From contig BFEA01001100.1 of the NCBI GenBank assembly GCA_003427395.1, forward strand, positions 3,245 through 25,971: a DNA stretch of 22,727 nucleotides, in the 5' to 3' direction. Numbering within the stretch: position 1 is the stretch's first letter; every line of letters starts with the position of its first letter. Source of the DNA: Chara braunii (taxonomy: Eukaryota > Streptophyta > Charophyceae > Charales > Characeae). This document shows positions 1 through 6,962 of the stretch, piece by piece. The position numbers and the translations under genes were made by a program. The notes beneath the pieces were generated by a model. The model was not told the DNA's origin. It did not search any database and worked only from the letters and a program-made list of their open reading frames with translations.

Positions 1-180
1 CCCTCCCCACGCGACTGCGTAGTCATGATCTTGGTGGGGCCGTGCGCCCCCCAGCTTTGGGAACAGAGAGGCCACTTCCTGCCCTTTGTGCCCCCACGCG
101 TGCGCGCAGTGATGTTCATGGCGGGGGAAAACGACCCACTTCCTGCCCTCCCCGTGCGTGCGCGTGATCATGGCGGGCTG
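1..180. repeat. Imperfect rDNA-spacer subrepeats
   Basis: Three related blocks follow each other at roughly 65-75 bp spacing. Each has a C-rich part (cttcctgccct or ccctcccc), a CG-alternating part (cgcgtgcgcg, cgtgcgtgcgcg, cgcgactgcg) and an end like gtgatcatggcggg (gtgatgttcatggcggg in the middle block, gtcatgatcttggtgggg in the first). The first block is cut by the window edge. Short GC-rich subrepeats upstream of an SSU gene are typical of rDNA intergenic spacers, where they often act as enhancer or spacer-promoter units. The role is inference from position only. Confidence 0.45.
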
Positions 181-835
181 CTTCACTGGAAGCAGTACCT
201 GATTAGCTCTATGCGCGCAGTTTTTTTCGGGGCCGACACAAATTGAAATGACGATTTTGTCAATTCTTCCTTGACTTTTCTTTCCCCCCTTCTTTTTCTG
301 GAGTGCGTGTCCGGTCATGTTCGCCAATACATAACCCAACAACGGACGCACGATTCTGCCGGACTTCCCGTAAACGTTTCACTCCCACACCGCGGCGTGA
401 TCTGAGTCGCTAGGCACAGAAGCTGCTTGGCCTTTCCTTTGTTTGTTTCGTCCCTTTTCTTTTCTTTTTTTCTTTTTTTTTGTTATTTTTTATTTTTTTC
501 CCCGGCCCTTCCCTTTATCCCTTTGTGTGTGGAAGGGACGGAGATGGGACGGACTTTTGGGGTGTCGAATTTTGTGGAGGCAGCAGAGACCGCACACTGC
601 CACTCGGGCGTAGGAACGGCCCCGAGAAAAGGGGGTCTCCCAAGATCCAAGGTGCAGAGGCATCTTATTGAGAGCGGAAAGGGATGAGGTCCCGAGGGGG
701 ACATCGGCATTGGGGTCTGTCCAGTCAGCTTGCTGGAAAGGGACATGTGCAGGTCCCTCGGCGGATGGCTCAGTGAGCACCCTCCGGATGTGCCAAACAG
801 TTGGTGGTTGGTGGTTCGGAGTCCCGTTTGCACAC
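181..835. other. rDNA intergenic spacer, no gene seen
   Basis: No coding region is supported here. The stretch contains a strong pyrimidine tract on the + strand (about 428-530), built of T-runs broken by C and G and ending in a C-rich stretch. Such tracts occur in rDNA spacers near Pol I terminators or promoters, but I see no recognisable terminator motif. The remaining sequence is GC-rich and non-repetitive by eye. Assignment as spacer rests on its position upstream of the SSU start at 2248. Confidence 0.45.
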
Positions 836-846
836 TTATAGGGGCC
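836..846 (+). promoter_or_regulatory. Possible RNA polymerase I initiation site
   Basis: The string ttataggggcc resembles the plant Pol I core initiator, whose consensus is roughly TATATA(A/G)GGGG with transcription starting at or just before the G run. It lies about 1.4 kb upstream of the SSU start, a normal 5' ETS length. Only a short match is visible, so this is a weak, position-supported guess. Confidence 0.22.
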
Positions 847-2247
847 TGCATGCTTAGCAGCCCCCTTGCAGTCGATGAAGGCGACGTTCCGGGCGTGGGT
901 TTTGGGACTTTGTACTTGTGTTACGAGGGACTCTATGCACACGCTTTGGGTGGTTTCCAGTTTGCGAGAGACGGGTGAGTCGTTCTTTGGTGGTCGAGCG
1001 AACATTTTTGCGGCGCCGTGCGGGTCCATGGTCGTCTTTCTCGGAGGGCTTATTTCATGACAGCTCGGTCGTCGCTGGCGACGATCGCGGCTGTCGGGGC
1101 TTTCCTATGCCGTGATGCCGGGTTGTGGATCGTTGCGTTCACCCTCGCTCATCGTCTTGCGATGATTGGCGCCTGATCGCCGACGGTGGTCCTGTTGGCT
1201 GTCGTTTGTAGGGTAGGGTGTGGAGGCGGAGGTGTCCGTCACCGACTCTCAGCTTCGGCACCCTCATCCCGTAGGTTTCGGGGAGAGCCGTTGCAGCTTT
1301 GTTGTGGTGTTCTCTTCGTGTCCGTACTCACAACGGCTCGTTCCGTTTGTGTTGAGGGGGTGTCACGACTTGGTGAGGAGGCTCTGCGCTCTTCGCCATC
1401 CGAGCGGCGCCATCGAGCGGTGGCACAGGTGGCCTCGGCCCTGCACCCGCTGCTTACCGTGTGCGAGGGCGGAGACTTGTGGGATGCATGATGCACCCTC
1501 CGACGGCGTCGCGCGGTTGGGCCCGTCGTCCGCCCGACTTGTTGGAATGCGAGCTTGTGCCCGTCGTGTCCCCCATGCTGTGGTCTCGGTATGCTGCACA
1601 CCGTGACGGATCGCATTGCGTTGTGGTTCAGCTGCGTTTAGGTTGTGGGCTGTGAAGGCTGCTGTCCTCTGTCGCCTGGTTTTCGCCTGCGTCGAGTTCT
1701 GTTGGTGGTGCCCGCGGCAACAGGCGCATGTGGATCCAGGGGGGGAGGGGTGTGTTCCTTTTGCGCCCCCGTGCACAGGTGGAGGCTTTCCGTCCGTCCG
1801 AGCGTGTTGGATGCGTGGTGCATTCGTTTCTCTCTTCACTAGTGTTTCTCGATGGAGAGATGAGGCGGTGCACTTCGCTGTCGGTACATTTTGGGCGGGC
1901 GGTGGCATCCGGCTGTGGGCGGAAGCGGTCGGTGGTTCCTTTGCGCGCGCCGTTGTTTCGGAGAGTGTGGTTATCCTGCGATCTCTGGGTGTGGTGTGGG
2001 CGTGTGGTGTTCGCAGCCAATCTTGTGAGCGGGTGCGGCGGGCTGTGTTGGATTGTGCGGTGCCTTGCCGTTGGAGATGGCCTACGGAGGGGAAGGTCAC
2101 CTGCAATTCAAACAGCCGGACTTTGCCGCGTCTCGGCAGCTCATGGCACGTTCCACGATTGTTTGACGTTCTTTTGGTAGGCTGGGCGTCGCGATGTGCC
2201 TACGTGCACGTCGGCCATCGCTCCTTGCGGCTGCTCGTCACACCCGC
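847..2247 (+). other. Probable 5' external transcribed spacer
   Basis: GC-rich DNA rich in gtgtg, cgtcg and ccgtg words, running directly into the SSU rRNA start. Long open frames exist on both strands (for example 1363-2106 minus and 1616-2329 plus), but they overlap each other, have arginine/cysteine/serine-rich composition typical of GC-rich noncoding DNA, and one runs straight into the rRNA. I therefore read it as transcribed spacer, not coding sequence. The 5' boundary depends on the uncertain Pol I site. Confidence 0.5.
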
Positions 2248-2344
2248 TACCTGGTTGATCCTGCCAGTAGTAATATGCTTGTCTCAAAGACTAAGCCATG
2301 CACGTCTGAGTGTGAACACTTTGCACTGACACTGCGAGACTCGG
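2248..2344 (+). rRNA. 18S (SSU) rRNA 5' end, partial and diverged
   Basis: Begins with the near-universal eukaryotic SSU start tacctggttgatcctgccag, then tatgcttgtctcaaag and taagccatgca. Relative to the usual green-plant sequence there are substitutions such as gattaag to gactaag, atgtctaag to acgtctgag and tcatatg to taatatg, most raising GC. The helix normally formed by agtataaa/tttatact reads agtgtgaa/tttgcact here and still pairs throughout (A-U, G-C, U-A, G-C, U-G, G-U, A-U, A-U), so it may be a real but diverged rRNA. Similarity fades after about 2344, and the first adapter junction lies 130 bp downstream. Only about the first 97 nt are supported; the rest of the gene is absent from the window. 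Confidence 0.85.
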
Positions 2345-2473
2345 GGATTAGGTAGGGATAGGGGTCGAAGATTTGGGGGATGGAGAGATTGTTTTTCTAA
2401 GGGGGGAGCGAAGGGAGCAAGGCTCGCTTTAGCGATGCCCTGACCTCTGGGGGAGAAGGCCACGACTGGGTGC
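2345..2473 (+). other. Unassigned; possibly more diverged SSU
   Basis: Follows the recognisable SSU start but does not match the conserved continuation well. Weak echoes of SSU are visible (gattagg for cattaaat; cctgacctctgggggag for cccgacttctggaaggg), too weak to annotate as rRNA. It ends at the adapter junction, and its last 31 bases are repeated after the adapter. Confidence 0.3.
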
Positions 2474-2546
2474 CTGTCTCTTATACACATCTAGATGTGT
2501 ATAAGAGACAGGTGTACCTCTGGGGGAGAAGGCCACGACTGGGTGC
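2443..2546 (+). repeat. 31-bp direct repeat flanking the adapter
   Basis: Bases 2443-2473 and 2516-2546 are identical (acctctgggggagaaggcc, then acgactgggtgc) and lie either side of the adapter at 2474-2511. A perfect repeat bracketing a library adapter is best explained as an assembler joining reads through the adapter, so that the same locus is written twice. Confidence 0.85.
2474..2511. other. Nextera mate-pair junction adapter (artefact)
   Basis: A perfect 38-bp palindrome: ctgtctcttatacacatct followed directly by its reverse complement. Each half is the 19-bp Tn5 mosaic end used in Nextera libraries, and two halves head to head are the circularisation junction of mate-pair libraries. 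There is no transposase or IS sequence around it. It is not genomic; sequences left and right of it may not be adjacent in the organism. Reading it as protein gives the familiar contaminant peptides MCIRD and LLYTS. Confidence 0.97.
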
Positions 2547-2777
2547 TAACTGCCTCCCGGTCGCTTTCCCCCTGAGAGTAATGGGCACCGATTTCAGTAA
2601 TTTTTTCTCCCTGTCACAAGCAATCCGTGGCGCTGGCCCGGGCTGAGACCCCCGGAAACCCCTTTTTTTTCTGTCTTTGCTCTCTGTTTTCCATCCACTT
2701 CTTTGCTGTGTATGCTTGCCGGTGATAAGCAACCGGACTGTCGCTCCCCAGAATAGATGGGGCTTTTGTGTGTGTTT

Positions 2778-2801
<24 letters not shown>
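2547..2801 (+). mobile_element. LINE 3' end with type-alpha tail and poly(A)
   Basis: A non-coding stretch ending in the alpha tail at 2711-2777 (tatgcttgccggtgataagc, then ccccagaatagatgggg) and an A-run at 2778-2801. The same tail terminates LINE-A copies at about 20266 and 22648, and another fragment at 3486. The body upstream (2547-2710) does not resemble the LINE-A 3' UTR, so this is a related subfamily or another element sharing the tail. Two inverted-repeat segments (gctt/aagc and cccc/gggg) could fold as hairpins. Confidence 0.7.
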
Positions 2802-2808
<7 letters not shown>

Positions 2809-2847
<39 letters not shown>

Positions 2848-2970
2848 GCAAACAACCACAGTCATTACTAGGGATGCTGATACGAGCAGACATCGCTAGC
2901 AAGACCGAGGAGGCTCCATCTATTGGTGGGGATCAGCACCTGCTGGAAATCGGGTCCAGCGTCCCTGTAC
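2809..2970 (-). mobile_element. LINE-B-family 3' tail, reverse orientation
   Basis: On the minus strand this reads gggacgctggacccg, tttccagcaggtg, then ccaccaatagatggagcc and about 65 further bases before a 38-base A-run (T-run 2809-2846 on +). The same words end the insertion at 6343-6490, and most of them end LINE-B at 18357-18438. Compared with the 6-kb copy there is an extra segment between the second hairpin and the poly(A). Its tail abuts the alpha tail at 2778-2801, so the two elements are tail to tail. How far its body extends upstream (to higher coordinates) is not visible. Confidence 0.7.
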
Positions 2971-3485
2971 AGTGCAGTTGTTTGTAAGAGTATCATTGTC
3001 TTTGAATTGCCTGCGAGATTGTCGCTCGCCTGTAGGAGAAGAAGATGGGCAGAAAGTAGTAACGGTGGTGTGTTTTCATCAAGATTCTTGATTTAGGAAG
3101 TCTGTGTGAATGAAGATATGGGGCTTTGTTAGAAACAATTGATGATGTAATAGGATTGGTATAGATCAGGCAGATGTCACGCAATGGATGCAGGGTCTGA
3201 AGGAGCGTGGTGAACTGATCTGGGTCTGGGCTAGTTGACTGTGCTTGGCTTGACACCCGCATGAGTAGGGGACATCTGAGTCTGCTTATCGCAGGGTCTG
3301 GGTGCCGTCTGGAAGTTTCCCGCCTGCAATGAGCTCTCCCAGAGCCCCCCTCAGTGATGCGAATGCCCAGCAAGCACAGCCCCCTGCCATCAGCTGTCTC
3401 AGGCTGGGCAGGATAAGCCTGCAAACCTATTTCTTTACAGCTTTTTTTTAGCTCCTCTTGTTCGATTCATTTCGATCTTCGTAAA
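2971..3485. other. Unassigned, no gene recognised
   Basis: No domain, repeat or RNA gene is recognised. The longest frame (2993-3424, minus) is a 143-codon sequence with no familiar motif. The stretch may be the body of the minus-strand element whose tail is at 2809-2970, or of the plus-strand element whose alpha tail starts at 3486. A T-rich segment near 3441-3450 resembles the pyrimidine stretch before the alpha tail at 2665-2700. Confidence 0.3.
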
Positions 3486-3586
3486 CATTTGCTTGCCAGT
3501 GATAAGCAACCGGACTGGTGCCCCCCAGAATAGAATGGGGCTGTGTGTGTTTTGTGTGAAAAAAAGAAAAAAAAAAGAAACTGCGG
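3486..3586 (+). mobile_element. Second type-alpha LINE tail with A/G-rich end
   Basis: Contains gcttgccagtgataagcaac, ccccccagaatagaatgggg and tttgtgtg before an A-rich end interrupted by G, then gaaactgcgg at 3577-3586. The same gaaactgcgg follows the A/G-rich end of LINE-A copy 1 at 20356-20365. The upstream body is unlike the LINE-A 3' UTR, so the tail is shared between different bodies. Confidence 0.65.
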
Positions 3587-4339
3587 GCTGGCCCTGCGAT
3601 ATGCTAGCCTTGGGGGGGTTGCCTCGGAACTGTTCCCTTCCATAGATATAGGCTAGCGGTAGATCGGGATAGGGCCGGCCTTTCGGGAAGGGCTGCCTCA
3701 GCCAGGTCTCTTCCATAGCAGGGGATGGGCGCCGTGGGGCTATAGATGCGACTATGGTGCGTCATGCCTCCAGGCATAGATGTCTCTAGGGCAACAGTCG
3801 TCTGAGTTCGGGGTTGTCCTGATGAACATCATGCGGCCACGGAGCGCTGGTCGTGGTCGAAACCTTCCCATCTTCCAGGGTACGTGAGGGTCTGTGCTGT
3901 CTTCTGAGTGTCTCGTCTGGTTCATGTGCGTGTGTGTGTTAGGGGGTGTGGGGGAGGGGTGGGGCATACAATACCATTGTGGGAAGGGCCGTCGGGGTGG
4001 GTCTCGCTTGGCGAGTGTAGTACCCACTCCGAGAGCGTAGGAAGGCTCGGCGCACCAGCCTGCCTGGCAGGACTGTCCCCAATGGCCGTGCAACAAGGTC
4101 CCCCCAAAGACCGTCTCCAACCTGCACAACCTTTTCAAAAGTAAAAAAAAAAAAAAAAAAACGAATTGTAGCCAGCCATAACCTGTCTAATCAGTTGAGA
4201 CAGAGCATATCTTAGGGCTCCCCTTGGGAAGTTTGGTCTGACAGGACTGTCACAGTACTTTGGGGGGACAGTAAGATCTTTTTTTTTTTTTAAAGAAAAA
4301 GTCCAAGGGTGTTGTAGAGGCCAGTCACTGAGTGCACAG
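3587..4339. other. Unassigned; contains an A-run and a T-run
   Basis: No protein or RNA gene recognised. An A-run at 4143-4161 follows ccttttcaaaagt and may be the poly(A) of a further retroelement on the + strand. A T-run at 4279-4291 may mark one on the - strand. Neither carries the alpha or beta tail words. 3907-3962 is GT-rich with a low-complexity tgtgtgtgt stretch. The region lies between two adapter junctions, so its genomic position relative to either side is uncertain. Confidence 0.3.
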
Positions 4340-4377
4340 CTGTCTCTTATACACATCTAGATGTGTATAAGAGACAG
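4340..4377. other. Second Nextera mate-pair junction adapter (artefact)
   Basis: Identical 38-bp palindrome to the one at 2474: two 19-bp Tn5 mosaic ends head to head. Unlike the first, no direct repeat is obvious at its edges, so it may join unrelated DNA. LINE-A begins directly after it, which means the true 5' flank and 5' end of LINE-A copy 1 are unknown. Confidence 0.97.
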
Positions 4378-4611
4378 AGGAGAGAGAGATCGACTCTTTT
4401 GTCGATCCAGAGCTCTCCCTGGTGCATGCCGGGCTGTAGAGCATTTCTGAACTAGATCGTTAGTGTACAGTTCGTGTATCTGGTTGAGCTTACGTGAGGC
4501 GAGCGAGGCTGCAGAAGGGCACTCGGGTTGGGATACCTCTGGTAAGCGCCAGCGCAGCATCAACGTGGTAGGGTTTGTACAGCACTTGCGTGCGAAGTAA
4601 CTCTCACAAAG
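4378..4611 (+). other. LINE-A leader (5' UTR candidate)
   Basis: Non-coding sequence between the adapter and the first ATG of ORF1. It opens with a short aggagagagaga run and has no alpha or beta tail. LINE 5' UTRs normally carry an internal promoter; I see no recognisable motif. Its true start cannot be set because of the adapter. Confidence 0.4.
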
Positions 4612-5151
4612 ATGGCAGGTCACGGAGAACAGGTAGATAAAGCATTAGTATGGGATAGGGGTTCATTGATGCAGGCCCTACGTAGGTCCTACCTTCGGCA
4701 CCTGCCCCTTGACGACCCGGGCGTAGTTCAGTATTTGACGGTCAACGAATACCTACGGGCACATTCGGTTGTGTGTAAGTTCCCGCCGGAAGCTCGGCAG
4801 TGGACCCTGGAGGCCAAGAGGCAGTGGATTGGCCACAAAGAGGAGGTGTGGACTTTGGGTAGAGGACCCTGGAAGGGGGACATAGATGTTGAAGGGGAAT
4901 CTGTAGTGACATATCTGGCGCCGACCGTGGATATTCGGGATTGGCTCGTGAATGAACGGCAGAGTGAGTCCATCGAGGTGGAAGGCCACAGACTAGAGGT
5001 TACACTCACAGCATGGAAGTCACCGGCTGAGATGGAGATCCTGCGCCTTCAAGATAGTCGAAGAAGATCGTGGGTTGAAGTCTTCAAAGCCTCTCATATA
5101 GCCGAGAAATGGGTTAGGGGTGCAGTGGAGCATTTTTTGGACGAATCTTAG
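4612..5151 (+). CDS. LINE-A ORF1, N-terminal DUF4283-like domain
   Basis: ATG-initiated 179-codon frame. Features that fit the DUF4283 domain of plant LINE ORF1 proteins are a regularly spaced set of Trp residues, VEGHRLEVTLTAWKSP near residue 125-140 and SWVEVFKASHIAEKWVRGAV near 150-170. The family is thought to bind RNA as part of the LINE ribonucleoprotein. The frame stops just after a T6 run at 5133-5138; the continuation (GRILEVQAHMDKDRAYTRY) is in another frame from about 5139, so a one-base frameshift in the homopolymer is likely, biological or technical. The start is the first ATG after the leader and no earlier in-frame candidate is visible. Confidence 0.6.
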   Translation: MAGHGEQVDKALVWDRGSLMQALRRSYLRHLPLDDPGVVQYLTVNEYLRAHSVVCKFPPEARQWTLEAKRQWIGHKEEVWTLGRGPWKGDIDVEGESVVTYLAPTVDIRDWLVNERQSESIEVEGHRLEVTLTAWKSPAEMEILRLQDSRRRSWVEVFKASHIAEKWVRGAVEHFLDES

Positions 5152-5372
5152 AGGTGCAAGCGCACATGGACAAGGATCGCGCGTACACTCGATACGTGAT
5201 TGATGGCCCGCTGGCCTCGCCGCATGTGGATACCCTGGCTGTTGCCACGGGCATATACTCCTGTCAGGAGGTGAGGGTTGTGACCAGTGAAACTCCGTTC
5301 TGTGAGCTTTGTCGTATCCACGGACACCTTAACACCCACGGCCGGTGTCTCACGAAGCAAGAATCGATTTAA
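5139..5372 (+). CDS. LINE-A ORF1, Cys/His cluster segment
   Basis: Continuation of ORF1 after the frameshift. It ends the DUF4283-like region and carries CELCRIHGHLNTHGRC, a C-x2-C-x4-H-x6-C (or C-x2-C-x8-H-x2-C) cluster at the place where plant LINE ORF1 proteins have a CCHC zinc knuckle. The spacing differs from the canonical C-x2-C-x4-H-x4-C, so zinc binding is plausible but not certain. A TAA at 5370-5372 interrupts the frame, which then continues open in the same phase. Confidence 0.55.
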   Translation, partial: GRILEVQAHMDKDRAYTRYVIDGPLASPHVDTLAVATGIYSCQEVRVVTSETPFCELCRIHGHLNTHGRCLTKQESI

Positions 5373-5375
5373 GAA

Positions 5376-6342
5376 TTGCAGGACCGAGCCGCGAGGCGAG
5401 CCATGGAACCGGAAGAGGAGCGGGTGGCTTGGAGAGAAACGGAGATGCAGGTGGATCTGCAGATCTGGGAGGAATGCAAAGCGGCCATGCAACAAGCGAA
5501 CGAGGAAAAAGTTCCCACGGTGAGGGTTCCTAAGCGGAGAAAGCACGGCGTAGCTTTGTGTCGGCATCAGTTATGGGAGGACGGTGCAAAGGGTGGGATC
5601 GACCCTATGCAAGTTGATCAGGGCGATTGGATGTTCGTTAAAACCCCCATAGAGGAGTCACGAGGCAAAAGGGCCATGGGGGGCCAGGAAGAGCAAAGGA
5701 AGGCGGAGTATACCGCAGCCCAGTCTGTAGCCCTGAAGACAGCTGATCAAGGGGAAAGGATGGACCAGGGGGAGCAACCAGCCGCGCCAGCGGAGGTTCG
5801 GGGTTTGGAGGACCAAGGAGTTGCGCACGACCATAGGGCTGAGCAAGAGGACTCACAGTTCTCCATGATGTACGGCATACCCAGGGAGGGGTTAGGAAGG
5901 GGGGGTCAAGCCCGGGGGGCAGATGAGGAGGTTTTGGACGACCTCGACGTGGCCAAGAATGCAGACTTTACAACTCCCGGTGGGGGAACAATTGGACGGA
6001 CAGAGAAGAGCCCTCCCCCTACGCCTTGTTACCAGGTCAAGCAAGAGCCGGCGGACACTATGGGTATGCTCGGGGAAGGGGTGGGATTGGAAGTTAATAT
6101 CTCGGGGAGAGCAGAAGAAGTTGGCGACAACGGAGGAGAAGGGAACAACCCGCCGGCACCCGGAGGGCAGAACGGCAGCCCTCAGCCTTGCACACTTGAG
6201 GAGCATCTGGGCGCCGACGATCAGGAGGGTGAGGAGGAGTCAGCTGGTGTAGCAAAGGTCAATTGGTGGTTAAGAGAGAGCCCCTTAGTCCTTGAGCCAA
6301 GCCAAACTATCAAACAGGAGCCGATTGAGGAATGCGTCGGGA
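5376..6342 (+). CDS. LINE-A ORF1, acidic Gln/Glu/Gly-rich linker
   Basis: Same phase as the Cys/His segment, separated from it only by one stop codon. Rich in E, Q, G, R and P with few hydrophobic residues, so probably disordered. It begins with a charged, helix-prone part (about 5376-5560, many E, R, Q and M). It has two psi-K-x-E-P words, VKQEP (6036-6050) and IKQEP (6309-6323), which match the SUMO-acceptor consensus. The open frame itself runs to 6689 only because it reads through the retroelement insertion at 6343-6490 and its A-run (a Lys string); that part is not native. Confidence 0.55.
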
Positions 6343-6459
6343 GTTTTGATCTGGCGCCCTTTCGGGGTGAAGAGGCACTTTTATTTCCATTCATGTTGTC
6401 AAGGGACGCTGGACCCGGTTTCCAGCAGGTGAAGCTCCCCACCAATAGATGGAGCCGTT

Positions 6460-6495
<36 letters not shown>

Positions 6496-6506
6496 GTGCG
6501 TCGGGA
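6327..6506 (+). mobile_element. 5'-truncated LINE-B-family insertion with 16-bp TSD
   Basis: Bases 6327-6342 (gaggaatgcgtcggga) and 6491-6506 (gaggagtgcgtcggga) match at 15 of 16 positions and bracket a 148-bp insert ending in an A-run (6465-6490). The insert's last 90 bases (catgttgtcaagggacgct, ggacccggtttccagcaggtg, ccaccaatagatggagcc) match the 3' ends at 18340-18400 and on the minus strand at 2847-2965. This is the classic product of target-primed reverse transcription with heavy 5' truncation. Removing the insert and one duplication joins the linker to the frame open at 6557-6838. Confidence 0.88.
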
Positions 6507-6962
6507 ATAGCCAGGCACGTACCGCGGAAGCCGTCGAAGCGGGGGAGGGCTCCGGGATGCCGACCCAAGTTGGCGAATCATGTAATCAGGCTCCTCTTGA
6601 GTCCGGGTACGATACACCTATTATTGTCGGGAGCGAGGCCAACACGAGCATGTATACCAGTTCTGACCTACTCGTCGAACTCAAAATGAATCCACTAAGA
6701 AGAAGCAGGTATATCAGCAGGAGCCGGTGTGGGACCCCCCCCCGCCCGCAACATGCATCAAGGACTGCAACATGGCACCAGACCAACCACGACAGGAGGT
6801 CAGTCGGGAACCGCAGATTGAGAAGTTGCCCAGCCTGAAGGGCTCAACAGTCGGGCGCGAGCACCCAGCCATGGAGGGAAGGATGCGGCGGGTGATGCAG
6901 ACTCCCAGATAGCAAAGCTAGTGAACAAAGGTCGACAGTAGGATGATCTGCCTGGCATTGGG
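6507..6962 (+). pseudogene. LINE-A ORF1 linker, continued (broken)
   Basis: After the insertion the linker continues in the phase of 6557-6838 and has further Pro/Ser/Gly-rich sequence. A cag-gag-ccg (QEP) word at 6718-6726 recalls the two upstream KQEP words but sits in another phase, so at least one more frameshift lies between. A stop and phase change precede the next domain at 6963. No enzymatic motif is seen. Confidence 0.4.

Noticed and set aside
1363-2329. Long GC-rich open frames on both strands (for example 1363-2106 minus, 1616-2329 plus)
   Set aside because: They overlap each other, have low-complexity Arg/Ser/Cys composition, no recognisable domain, and one runs into the rRNA. 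Expected by chance in GC-rich spacer.
2248-2473. A complete SSU rRNA gene
   Set aside because: Only about the first 97 nt are recognisable; the rest of the gene is missing from the window.
2474-2511. A natural Tn5/IS50-like transposon end or palindromic regulatory site
   Set aside because: Only the two 19-bp mosaic ends are present, head to head, identical at two places, with no transposase. This is the known mate-pair adapter junction.
2284-2732. Small minus-strand frames ending or starting at the first adapter (peptides with MCIRD, LLYTS)
   Set aside because: These peptides are translations of the adapter. Similar frames at 4135-4623 are rejected for the same reason.
2594-2987. Frames encoding Lys or Phe strings at 2594-2987
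   Set aside because: They are translations of the poly(A)/poly(T) tails of two retroelements.
5376-6689. A single 437-codon LINE-A protein through 6689
   Set aside because: It reads through a 148-bp retroelement insertion and its poly(A); the native linker frame ends at the insertion point.
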